Shown here: positions 37,501 through 45,100 of the stretch, one piece after another
Numbering within the stretch: the first letter of the stretch is position 1
Layout: every line of letters begins with the position of its first letter
Assembly (NCBI RefSeq): GCF_021596945.1
Contig: NZ_CP063779.1
Span: 189,501 to 253,500, forward strand
Direction of reading: 5' to 3'
DNA: 64,000 nt
DNA from: Mongoliitalea daihaiensis
GTDB taxonomy: Bacteria; Bacteroidota; Bacteroidia; Cytophagales; Cyclobacteriaceae
Translations under genes and position numbers: made by a program
Notes under the pieces: generated by a model
What the model was told of the DNA's origin: nothing
The model's input: the letters and a program-made list of their open reading frames with translations, nothing else
Databases searched by the model: none

Positions 37501-37749
37501 TCCATTTAATAACTCATAAACCACTCCGTTGATGGTTACCTCTGCCGAGGTTTTCCAAGAGGGTACAGTTGGATGAGAGATTAGCGTTGGAGATGAGTTA
37601 AATTGTTCGGTAGTTTGCCCTGCTAGTAAATGTGGAATACTTAGGAAGAAAGCAAAAAGAAGACCTTTCCAAATATTTAACAACAAACTATTGTTTCCAG
37701 GACTTTTTCCATACCCATGCAAGAGATAATTATTGCTGATTCCGTCCAT
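25600..37749 (-). CDS. Giant T9SS-secreted surface protein with 29 MBG-type repeats (module 1)
   Basis: About 4,049 aa from the ATG at 37749; the frame upstream to 37827 is probably untranslated. A signal peptide (~1-44, cut before QTTEQF) comes first. Next are an N-terminal beta domain, a fibronectin-III-like domain (~200-295), a DNRLRE-type domain (~305-460), a second FN3-like domain, and HYR domains, one apparently interrupted by a ~180-aa jelly-roll-like insert. A GLUG-repeat region (genomic ~34050-34700) and a Big2-like domain follow. Then come 29 near-identical 79-aa MBG domains (residues 1407-3697), one diverged MBG, a ~150-aa linker and a C-terminal gliding-motility-associated (CHU_C, T9SS type B) domain with YNTFSPNGDGINDTWGIPEL. 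It is probably a fibrous adhesin. The adjacent PorP/SprF gene supports T9SS export. Confidence 0.93.
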   Translation of the reverse strand: MDGISNNYLLHGYGKSPGNNSLLLNIWKGLLFAFFLSIPHLLAGQTTEQFNSSPTLISHPTVPSWKTSAEVTINGVVYELLNGGNGGWAFSPNGGVSNSSSLWYSTAATTSVTIKRKDGERFQFYGVWLKYTNVNNSTFYPPPFLRVNYNGSGEASETFGINSTVTLSKNVNVTSVTLMFSGLLDLYFDNLIVGPAVASLSTVTTSTPSNVAGTFATLGGNVTSDGGGIITERGVVFSTTTNPTTSNTKITMGTGSGAFSTQVTGLSLTTTYYTRAYSINSAGTSYGDQVTFTTTDGSGPIALYPIMDSAIDDVGSYPNDQSLYIGNDPVYGYGFMEAFMKFSIPVDLSGTVQEAKLRVNVNYVEGTGIFLKAFGSSNDSWLENTSNVPSKDSPLGQTSISATGWIEIDVTSFVQSEFAGDKVVTLVLIGNNSGMSYVGINSREHTNKPELVLTMASGPSLPEVLTSAPDMIGFTGATLSGLISSDGGASITARGFVYSTTDNSPTIGESGVVSISSGSGTGSFSEVINGLESVTTYFVQAYATSSAGTSYGGVESFTTLADDVDPEISVPNNATKNTDEDNCVYLVQGTEFDPISVTDNSGTITSLTYSLQKLLPNPNLVSENFNSGSWDSNNFEIGSASGSVVNGAYRSGGGDDRGTLRTIANFIPSVENPIYVSATLRFNGTAIAFIGTRATGLKNPSGSNEPLNSLYFRIHNFNNGQTNLTSTSFDGRPGNAFYSNPVRVEFVDNGSNITGTFTNTVTNQVLSFNQNTNYSSGSWRVVFSGGGGVSWDDIQISVGPHAYIQEYASGSNSLSDISLGLGETTIFWTAEDNAGNIATESLLVSILDNQNPFLSVSENLAGQSESSVNWETTVPDVVFGDNCSEPQLSWQMSGATSASGLGQVGQRSYAPGITTITYTVTDASGNTATASITVENTKEFFAGGTGTILDPYQIEDWEHLFNIRYFNDNYFILNNDLDNSSSGYNIYASPSANEGIGWLPANYIGNINLDGKGYTIADLNCFRPNHWGNGIFEYLYNSSVKNLILKNFNIEGQSSSGSIAGYAENTLFENVQVINGNIISTEYSGGLLIGGGYAVSILNSSAEGDLSGQYYLGGFSGEFYNGRIENSFADVSISGTESIGGLVGSYYTWGSENFISKSFAKGTISGVRYLGGLVGQAYQSKIINAYSQVDVIGSDNYIGGIVGYGDNILLQNIYSTGEVQGEGEYVGILTGSFFNSSLLQSFWDIQISGEEENIGGGTGLSTSEMKTKTTFTEADWDFESIWIIKVAESDNGYISYPYLKTITYDEVETSVEVNPIPGLELVIFSQIITFPEIETKTYGDESFDLGNEQTDKGLIVVYTAADPSIVNISGNQATILKAGTTTISATQEGDETHFAANPIEHTLTVEKASLTITADNQSKVYGEVNPTLTFTYTGLVNGDTEVSTEPSISTTATASSGVGTYPITLTGGLDSNYEITLAAGELEITKASVTISADNQSKVYGEVNPTLTFTYTGLVNGDEKVATEPSISTTATASSGVGTYPITLTGGLDSNYEITLAAGELEITKASVTISADNQSKVYGEVNPTLTFTYTGLVNGDEKVATEPSISTTATASSGVGTYPITLTGGSDANYEITLAAGELEITKASVTISADNQSKVYGEANPVLTFTYTGLVNGDTEVSTEPSISTTATASSGVGTYPITLTGGSDANYEITLAAGELEITKASVTISADNQSKVYGEVNPTLTFTYTGLVNGDEKVATEPSIATTATASSGVGTYPITLTGGSDANYEITLAAGELEITKASVTISADNQSKVYGEVNPTLTFTYTGLVNGDTEVSTEPSIETTATASSGVGTYPITLTGGSDANYEITLAAGELEITKASVTISADNQSKVYGEANPVLTFTYTGLVNGDTEVSTEPSVATTATASSGVGTYPINLTGGSDANYEITLSAGELEITKASVTISADNQSKVYGEANPVLTFTYTGLVNGDTEVSTEPSIATTATASSGVGTYPITLTGGLDANYEITLAAGELEITKASVTITADNQSKVYGELNPTLTFTYTGLVNGDEKVATEPSIATTATVSSGVGTYPITLTGGSDANYEITLAAGELEITKASVTISADNQNKVYGEANPVLTFTYTGLVNGDEKIATEPSIATTATASSGVGTYPITLTGGSDANYEITLAAGELEITKASVTISADNQSKVYGEVNPTLTFTYTGLVNGDTEVSTEPSISTTATASSGVGTYPITLTGGLDANYEITLAAGELEITKASVTISADNQSKVYGEVNPTLTFTYTGLVNGDEKVATEPSIATTATASSGVGTYPITLTGGSDANYEITLAAGELEITKASVTISADNQSKVYGEANPVLTFTYTGLVNGDEKVATEPSIATTATASSGVGTYPITLTGGSDANYEITLAAGELEITKASVTISADNQSKVYGEVNPTLTFTYTGLVNGDTEVSTEPSIATTATASSGVGTYPIILTGGSDANYEITLAAGELEITRASVTITADNQNKVYGEANPVLTFTYTGLVNGDTEVSTEPSIATTATASSGVGTYPITLTGGSDANYEITLAAGELEITKASVTISADNQSKVYGEANPVLTFTYTGLVNGDEKVATEPSIATTATASSGVGTYPITLTGGLDANYEITLAAGELEITKASVTISADNQSKVYGEVNPVLTFTYTGLVNGDTEVSTEPSISTTATASSGVGTYPITLTGGLDANYEITLAAGELEITKASVTITADNQNKVYGEANPVLTFTYTGLVNGDEKVAAEPSISTTATASSGVGTYPITLTGGSDANYEITLAAGELEITKASVTITADNQSKVYGEENPTLTFTYTGLVNGDTKVSTEPSIATTATASSGVGTYPITLTGGSDANYEITLAAGELEITKASVTISADNQSKVYGEANPVLTFTYTGLVNGDEKVAAEPGIVTTATASSGVGTYPITLTGGSDANYEITLAAGELEITKASVTISADNQSKVYGEVNPTLTFTYTGLVNGDTEVSTEPSIATTATASSGVGTYPITLTGGSDANYEITLAAGELEITKASVTISADNQSKVYGEANPVLTFTYTGLVNGDEKVATEPSIATTATASSGVGTYPITLTGGLDANYEITLAAGELEITKASVTISADNQSKVYGEVNPVLTFTYTGLVNGDTEVSTEPSISTTATASSEVGTYPITLTGGLDANYEITLAAGELEITKASVTITADNQNKVYGEANPVLTFTYTGLVNGDEKVAAEPSISTTATASSGVGTYPITLTGGSDANYEITLAAGELEITKASVTITADNQSKVYGEENPTLTFTYTGLVNGDTKVSTEPSIATTATASSGVGTYPITLTGGSDANYEITLAAGELEITKASVTISADNQSKVYGEVNPTLTFTYTGLVNGDTEVSTEPSIATTATASSGVGTYPITLTGGSDANYEITLAAGELEITKASVTISADNQSKVYGEANPVLTFTYTGLVNGDEKVATEPSIATTATASSGVGTYPITLTGGSDANYEITLAAGELEITKASVTISADNQSKVYGEANPTLTFTYTGLVNGDTEVSTEPSIATTATASSGVGTYPITLTGGSDANYEITLAAGELEITKASVTISADNQSKVYGELNPTLTFTYTGLVNGDEKVATEPSIATTATASSGVGTYPITLTGGLDANYEITLAAGELEITPAQLTVRVNEGQSKIFGTEDPELTFVANGFMADDTLEIISGSLIREQGEAVGTYRILIGSLNAGINYTIEFSSDLFEIMYASLEAIISPEDVETAWNTNPELPATVIIMTVDGRFLEFGVTWDLSNVNLLARGSYTIAGTVALPEGLLNENGLLAEMKLIVLPKPIPSDLILSNNSFEGSTKQFFIHIGGFRVVDDFDHTHIISLAENRSDNQYFEIIDSMLFWSSADQVEGRNSFFVTVWVDDRDGNRLEKVFEIKRIRKSVADIMVYNTFSPNGDGINDTWGIPELRFYRGVTIRVFERNGLEVFITNNPDKGWDGTFKGKEMAVGTYFWTVVVGETGETRRGMLNLIRK
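26659..33531. repeat. Array of 29 in-frame 237-bp repeats (79-aa MBG domains)
   Basis: The unit runs from KASVTISADNQ to GELEIT, 79 residues. Twenty-nine units fill 6,873 bp exactly (29 x 237), so there are no indels at all. Units differ only at a few sites with two main states: EVNPTL or EANPVL, DTEVS or EKVA, SIATT or SISTT, GSDAN or GLDAN. A block of four units at 29029-29976 recurs at 27607-28554 (offset 1,422 bp = 6 units) and is nearly identical at DNA level. A diverged 30th copy (PAQLTVRVNEG) follows toward the C-terminus. Confidence 0.97.
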
Positions 37750-38052
37750 GAGGATAAAGGTTAAATTATGAATGTATGCGATGATTTTTTGTAAATCACA
37801 CCATTCTTCACAGCATTTCCTACACACAAATGTTCCAAAAACAGCTTTTGAAACATGAAGTGAGAGAAGTCCAAAATTGGAGAATTGAAATACAAAAACT
37901 ACAATTTGAAAAATAGAGGGTCAAAGAATTTTTTTTGATTTTAAAAAATTTTCAAAAAAATCTCTCTTGAATTATCACAAATATGAAAAAAAATTGCTTT
38001 TAAGTAAAAAAAATTTCACTTAACTATAAACAAAACAACTCTTCAAACCGAT
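37750..38052. other. Intergenic region between the two adhesin modules
   Basis: 303 bp between the module 2 PorP stop and the module 1 giant protein start, both minus strand. It is very AT-rich with an AT-only hairpin (37930-37938 with 37952-37960, stem tttttttga/tcaaaaaaa) that might terminate module 2. The promoter of module 1 should be here, but no exact TAnnTTTG was found. No gene. Confidence 0.5.
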
Positions 38053-38985
38053 TTACCACATCAAACCATTCCCATTTCCAAAGAGAGAATAGGTCACCAT
38101 AAATTCATGTGTAGTATTGGGTAAAAGGTAAGCCCCTAACATGGGCATTTCATAGATATAGCCAATTCGAAATCTATCCAGCACCAATCCTACTTGAAAA
38201 CTATGCGCATAATTGAAACGATGTCCCCCTCCCAACCATATTCTTTTTGCCATCAATACTTTGAAATTAACCTCAATATTGTCTGGAAGATCATTCTGAC
38301 CTCTATACATGACATTTGTAGCAATCATCAGATTATCGGTCAACTCACTTCTATAACCTGCTTGGAAAATAAGTACACGAGGTTTACGCTCCATAAATGC
38401 ATCTCCTCCGTTAATTTGTCCTACATTGACATTATGCACGGCAGTTGAAATATAGTAATCCTTGTGCGTCAATGCAATTCCTAGATTAAAGTCTAAAATT
38501 TGCATATCCGAAAAGCTATTGGCATACTGTCCAAGAATTGGATCCAACGATTCTTGAATAGTGAATTTTGTGCCGTCCAACTGAACAAGGTTATAATTTA
38601 TCCCAGCTCCCAAGCGCAAATTATGCTCGGTTGTAAGTTGAATTCGGGAGGCATAACTCAGGATAAGCTCTGTTTCCACAAAAGCCCCATATTGATCATG
38701 AAACATATTCACACCAAGGGCATTTTTTCCTAGTAAGGCAGGATCAGAAACTCCAGAAAGCTCTCCGAAATCAAGTTCTCCCGATATAAAATAAGTCATA
38801 GGTGCTCCTTCCCAGCCTACCCATTGATTACGGACAAACCCTCGAATCATGGAGCCTTCATACCCCGTCAAGCCAGGATTGTAGTAACTCTGCAAGTGAC
38901 TAAACTGGCTAATATACTTACGGGATTGGGCAAAGACCGAAGTAGTCAAGCCTAAGTAAATAATGACTATCAATAGCTTCTTCAT
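38053..38985 (-). CDS. PorP/SprF family type IX secretion-associated outer-membrane protein (module 2)
   Basis: A 310-aa PorP/SprF-family protein of exactly the same length as the module 1 copy and about 85% identical by eye. The signal peptide ends SVFAQ. Conserved family segments are SRKYISQFSHLQSYYNPGLTG, FVRNQWVGWEGAP, HDQYGAFVETE and LPNTTHEFMVTY. Differences cluster in mid-protein segments (for example TEHNLRLGAG, EESLDPI-like and GAYLLPN regions), which may be loops that contact the partner. It follows the module 2 giant protein gene by 116 bp with a hairpin between. Likely role: outer-membrane partner for secretion or surface retention of that protein. Confidence 0.92.
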   Translation of the reverse strand: MKKLLIVIIYLGLTTSVFAQSRKYISQFSHLQSYYNPGLTGYEGSMIRGFVRNQWVGWEGAPMTYFISGELDFGELSGVSDPALLGKNALGVNMFHDQYGAFVETELILSYASRIQLTTEHNLRLGAGINYNLVQLDGTKFTIQESLDPILGQYANSFSDMQILDFNLGIALTHKDYYISTAVHNVNVGQINGGDAFMERKPRVLIFQAGYRSELTDNLMIATNVMYRGQNDLPDNIEVNFKVLMAKRIWLGGGHRFNYAHSFQVGLVLDRFRIGYIYEMPMLGAYLLPNTTHEFMVTYSLFGNGNGLMW

Positions 38986-39003
38986 AGTTCTTTTTTCTGA
39001 AGT

Positions 39004-39090
39004 AAAGGGGGAAAGGTAAAAGGAGAAAGGATAGCAAAAGAATTCATAATCAACCTTTAACTTGTTCTTTCACCTTTTCCTTACCCCTTT
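39004..39090. other. Imperfect intercistronic hairpin between giant protein 2 and its PorP gene
   Basis: Purine-rich aaagggggaaaggtaaaagg... (39004-39030) pairs with ctttcaccttttcc...cccttt (39067-39090) with a bulge and a few mismatches, leaving a ~36-nt loop. Its position matches the perfect hairpin of module 1 (25556-25588), and both use a ggtaaaaggag-type stem. Confidence 0.5.
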
Positions 39091-39101
39091 TTCCTAAATT
39101 T

Positions 39102-42100
39102 TTATTTCCTTATCAAGTTCAACATACCTCTTCTGATTTCTCCTGTTTCCCCGACTTCAGCCGTCCAGAAGTATGTACCTATCGCCAATTCCTTACCGTT
39201 GTAAGTACCGTCCCAACGTTTATCTGGGTCATGCGTAATGAAGACTTGAGCTCCACTTCTTTCATAAATTTGAATACGCACATCTTTGTAGAATCTCAAC
39301 TCAGGGATACCCCAAGTATCGTTGAAACCATCCCCATTTGGAGAGAAGGTATTGTAGATAACAATATCTGCTACTGCTGGCCTCAATCGAATGATTGTAA
39401 ATACCTTATCCACAATATTTCCATCTCTATCTTCTACTCTCAGGGTTACCTGGAACTCTGTTCGTCCAGCCTGTTGATCCTGACTGCTCCAGAATAAGGT
39501 ATTATTTCTGATTTGGAAGAATTGATTGTCAGTTGCATTAGGAATCAAGCTTAAGAAGTGAATATTATCATAGTCATCTTCTATTACAAAATCTCCGATT
39601 GCAACCTCAAACACATCTGGCTTAGCCTCAAATACATTGTTGGTCAAAGTAATATCGGTCAAGAATGGTTTTGGCAATACAATGATCCTAACCTCAGCTT
39701 TGATTTGAAGTGGATTTGTCAAATACTCATTCAGCTCAATGCTACCCGTAATAGGATACGTTCCTCTTCTGAAACTATTCACTGTCGTAGTATTCCAAAC
39801 CACTGGAACTTCTACAATGAATCCATTTCCAGTTACAATGAACATCGTTTCAGGAAGAACATTGCTAAAGTCTGTGGCACCCCAATTGACAAGGTAATCT
39901 TTGAAATCATATACCACACCTGTGATGAATGTTCGCTCAATTGGAATATCAAATGGCTCAATGTTTACCACGGTGACAGCGGATGCTGAATTACCGTTAA
40001 CATCGGTTACGGTCAAGGTTACCAGATTGTCTCCCACATTCACATTAGTAAATACAGAAGGTGATACAGTCATAGTAGCAATACCACAGTTGTCAAATGA
40101 TCCATTGTCAACCATTTCTGGTGTGATGGTTACTTGACCATTGGATTCAAGTTTGACAGTAATTGCCTTCACCACGACTGTAGGTGGTATACTATCAATT
40201 ACTGTTATCACTTGAGTTGATGTAGCAGTATTGCCCGCAGCATCACGAACAGTCCATGTCACGACAGTCTCACCCATAGGGAAGACGGACGGTGCATCAT
40301 TTGAAATGGATGCAACAGTGCAATTATCGTCTGCGACTGCTAATCCTAAATTCACATTGAATGCCACGCAAGAATTGTTTGCAAAGACACTGACATTTGC
40401 TGGAGCTGTGATGGTAGGAGGAATATTATCCACAACTGTCACTTTCTGAATTGCTCTAGCAATGTTGCCACTACCATCCGTCACAATCCATGTTACCAAT
40501 GTCTCGCCCACTGGGAAGACCTCCGGTGCATCATTTTCCACTACTCCAATCGAACAGTTATCTGCCACTTGAGGCATACCCAAGTTTGGAATAGCTAGTT
40601 GGCAATTTTCTCCTGCATTAATTACGATATCCTCAGGAGCAATGATCGTAGGAGGCGTTTTATCCACAACTGTCACCAGTTGTGTGGCAGTAGTTGTATT
40701 TCCTGCTACATCCCTTGCTGTCCAAGTTACTACAGTGACTCCCAATGGGAATGCATCTGGTGCATCGTTGGTGACTGTCACCCCTGAACAATTATCAGCT
40801 ACAGCTGGTATACCTAGATTTTCAATGATCGCTTCACAAGAATTATCCGCAGAAACCGTAATATTCATTGGCGCGAGGATAATTGGTGGTACATTATCAT
40901 TTACCCGTACCTCAAAGGTCTGAACAGTAGTACATGCACCTTCCAAACTTGCAGTTACCGTAATAACCACATTCGCAGAGCTCCCTTGTACTACAAATGC
41001 AGGGATTCTTGGTGTTAAACCAGTAGCAGTACCGTCTATCAATCCAATGGATGCTCCACCTGTCCAAGTGAATTCCACTTCGGCATTGAAAGGATTCGCA
41101 TCAAGGAATATTGGACCTACCTCTTGACCTTGGCACAACGGCCCAATATCGTCAATTGGTGCAATGAACAATGTCCCAGAGCTAGCTACTTCTATATTCG
41201 TAAGTTCAACAGAACATCCATTCGCATCTGTAACAAGTGCAGTGTATGTACCTGCTGTCAATCCTGTCGCAGTCTGTGAAGTCTGTCCATTACTCCATAG
41301 GTAGGTGTAAGGACCTACACCACCACTCACATCAATGCTAACCGTTCCATCCGCAAGACCTGCACAGCTTTCATTCGTCTGAGCAATTACTTTTGCAATT
41401 ACAGGTGTAGGACTTCCAATTGTAACCATCGCTTGAGTGGTACATCCACCTGCAACATCTGTTACTACGACAGTATATTGACCTGCTGCCAATTCTGTAG
41501 CAGTAGCCGTTGTCTGTCCATCACTCCACAAGTAAGTAAATGTTCCTGAACCTCCGCTACCTGCTACAGTAGCTTCCCCGTCTGCAGCACCGGCACAACT
41601 AACATCTTGGCTAGATGTAATCATGGCACTAATAGCTGTAGGATCATTGAGATTCACAGTGGCCTGAGCCTGGCAACCATTTACATCCATGACAGTGACG
41701 AAATAAGTTCCAGACCGGAGCCCATTCGCAGTGGCCGTAGTCTGACCATCGCTCCATAGGTACGTATAAGGACCAACTCCTCCAGTCGCTTCAACCGTAG
41801 CAGAACCAGTGCTTCCACCATCACAGCTTGGGTTGGTACTTGTTACTATTGCAGCCGCAAGTGAACTTTCTGTTTCATTGATTACAATATTTTCAACCGT
41901 AAACTCACAGCCGTTTGCATCTTTTACTATCACACTGTACACACCTGCTAACAAGCCTGTAGCCGTTTGATCGGTAGATCCATTGCTCCACAAGAAAGCA
42001 TAATGTCCGCTTCCGCCTATTGGGTTCACAGTAGCTGTTCCGGTATTTCCACCAGTACAAAGGATATCCACCGTTTCAACAGTAGCTGAAAGACTTTCAC

Positions 42101-45100
42101 TTGGCTCCGTGATGACAATGCTATCCAATGTCAACTGACATCCATTTGCATCTGTAGCAGTCACTGTGTAAGTTCCAGCACTTAAGCCTGTAGCTGTAGC
42201 TGTAGTCTGACCATCACTCCATAGGTAGGTATATGGACCTACACCCCCAGAGATTGCGATGGAAGCAGTTCCATTACTTTCGTTATTACAACTTACATCA
42301 GTGCTATTTATTACCTGACCTACTAAAGGCGTTGGCTCATTAATAGTCACCATTGCAGTCGTTACACATCCACCAGTTGCGTCTGTCACAATCACAGTAT
42401 ATTTACCCGCTGCCAAACCAGTAGCCGTAGCCGTAGTCTGAGCTGCCTGATCATTCCATAGATAGGTAAATGCTCCTGAACCTCCGGAAGCCAATACCGT
42501 AGCCTCACCATCAGTTCCTCCAGCACAGGTTACTTGAATACTTTCGCTGATAGAGGCAGTAATTCCTGTTGGATCTGTCAGTAGGATGCTTCCTTGTGTG
42601 GTACATCCGGCTTCATCTGTGACAGTAACAAAGTGACTACCTGCTGTCAAACCTGTCGCAGTAGCTGTAGTCTGCCCATTGCTCCATAAATATGTATAAA
42701 CTCCTGTACCACCCTGTGCTTGAACGGTAGCTGTACCGCTTGTTTCTCCCTCGCAACTTGGGTTTTCAAAATCCACAATGGATGCTGTCAGACTTTCTTC
42801 CGGCTCTTCAATTACGATGTTTTCTACTGTGAATGTACATCCACCTGCATCTCTCACCGTAACACTATATATACCGGCAGTCAGTCCTTTGGCCACCTGA
42901 TCGGTGGAACCATTACTCCACAGATAGGTGAATGGAGCTGTTCCACCTGTTGGAATCACTTTTGCTTCACCACTGGCATTACCTTTACAAAGGATAGCTA
43001 TTGTCTCAACGGTAGCCGAAATACTAGCCACAGGCTGTTCAACCACCAGGTTATCCAAGATTGCGATACAACCGTTGACATCAGTAACCGTTACAAAATA
43101 GGTCCCTGCTTCCAAATTGGTTGCTGTTGGAGTCGTTTGACCATCACTCCACAAGAATGTGTATGGACCAACGCCTCCCGTCACTCCTACACGTAGACTT
43201 CCATTGGAGGCATCCGTACAGCTTACATCCACCTGATTTACTAATTCAAGTATCAATGGCGTAGGTTGATTCACACGGAATGCTACATTGAAGGCACATG
43301 CATTTTCATCCGTTACGACTACATTGTAGTTACCCGCCAACAGCCCGTCAAAGATGCCTGTTGTATTGGTTACTTGACCGTTTAAAGTAAAGCTATAGGT
43401 TCCTGATCCGCCTGAAGCAGTAATCGTAGCAGTTACTTCTCCATTTACACAAAGCACATCGTCCACTGCCACAGTTGCTGCTAGATCGTTGTTTTCATTT
43501 CTGATATTTACAAGCGTTGTCGCTGTACATCCAGAACCCTCCGCTGTGAATGTAGCGATGTAAGCGCCGGCAGATAGATTAGAGAATGTAGCAGGAGATG
43601 CTAAAGCTGGCCCTCCATTCAAGGATATCGTACCCGCTTGGTTACCTTGTAAGGTTACTTCTCCGATCGCAACATTGCATTGGGTATCAGTGATGCTAAT
43701 TGCTTCTATTGCAGCTGCTGCTTGCAGGATCAATCGTTTGGTAGCTACAGCGGTTTGACAAACCGAACCTTGAGCACCTGTCACAGTCATGGTTAATGTG
43801 ACTACACCTGTTTCACCAGTCGCCGGCACATACGTAGGGCTCAATGTAGAAGCATTTTGCAAGCTACCTTGACCATCATGTGTCCAAAGAATAGCACCTA
43901 CATTTGAAGCTTCTGCATCCAATACTTGGTAGCTACTATCTCCACATAGCGCCACTTCCACACCTGCAAATGCAGTTGGTTGTCTCCAAATTGTCAGTAC
44001 CATGGTATCGGATTCTTCTCCTCCGTCACCACTCACAGTGATTGTCAATTGTACTTGACCGGTCAAAATATCGGAATCCGAAATAGTATACACTGGATTC
44101 AAAATTGTTGCATCGGAGAAAGTACCTGTTCCCGAACTAGTCCAACGGATAGCATTGGTTGCCGTTGCCACAGCGTTGACAAGCTCGTAACTACCTTCTG
44201 TGTCACAAATATTTGCATCCGTTCCAGCAAATACTGTTGGATTTTCAAAGATGGTCAACTCAAATGAATCATCCTGATCGGCACATGTACCAAATCCTTC
44301 AGCTGTCAACGTGATCGTAACTGAGCCTGCTGCAATATCAGCCTCACTTGGAGTATACGTTGGTGTTGGGGAATTCGCATTTGCAAATGTACCTGTTCCT
44401 GATGTACTCCAGGTCAAACCTGCCTGATAGCTTGCCGAAGCACCTGTGATAATCAACTGCTGACCTGCAGCAATTGCTCTGTCTTCCCCTACGCTGACAA
44501 TTGGAATTCTCCAAAGAGTCAAGGTTAAATTATCTGAATTGCTATCACCGCCAGCACCGATTGCTGTCAAGGTCAAACGAACCTGTCCGTCTAAGTAATC
44601 TGCCAAACTTGGTGTATACGTCGCATTCACAATGTTTGAATTATCAAATGTCCCAGAGCCAGAAGTAGTCCAAATCACTGTCACAAAGTTGAATGCTTCT
44701 GCATCCACAATGAAATAACTTCCTTCACTTTCACACATCTCGGCGTCCGAACCTGCATCTGCTCCAGTATCTGCAATTGGAGTTGCAAATACAGTCAATT
44801 CCATACTACTAGCGGTTGGTATACAAGTACCAAGAGGAGTTGCTGTGATCGTTAGAGTAACAGAACCTGCTTGCACATCAGCTATACTTGGGGAATATGC
44901 AGGATTTACCACATTCGTATTGGTAAATGTACCTGTACCTGATGATGTCCAAGTCACTGATGCAAAATTCGAAGCACTAGCTCCAGTCAAGATATATGGT
45001 TGAGAAGCACCTGTTGAAGCATTAGGTCCCGCAAAAGCTGTAGCCTGTCTCCATAGCGTCAATACCATACTGTCTGTTGCCGTACCGCCTGCTCCCGTAA

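Noticed and set aside
37750-37827. Extended N-terminus of giant protein 1 (MCRKCCEEWC...)
   Set aside because: The signal peptide fits the ATG at 37749; the Cys-rich extension is not expected before a signal sequence.
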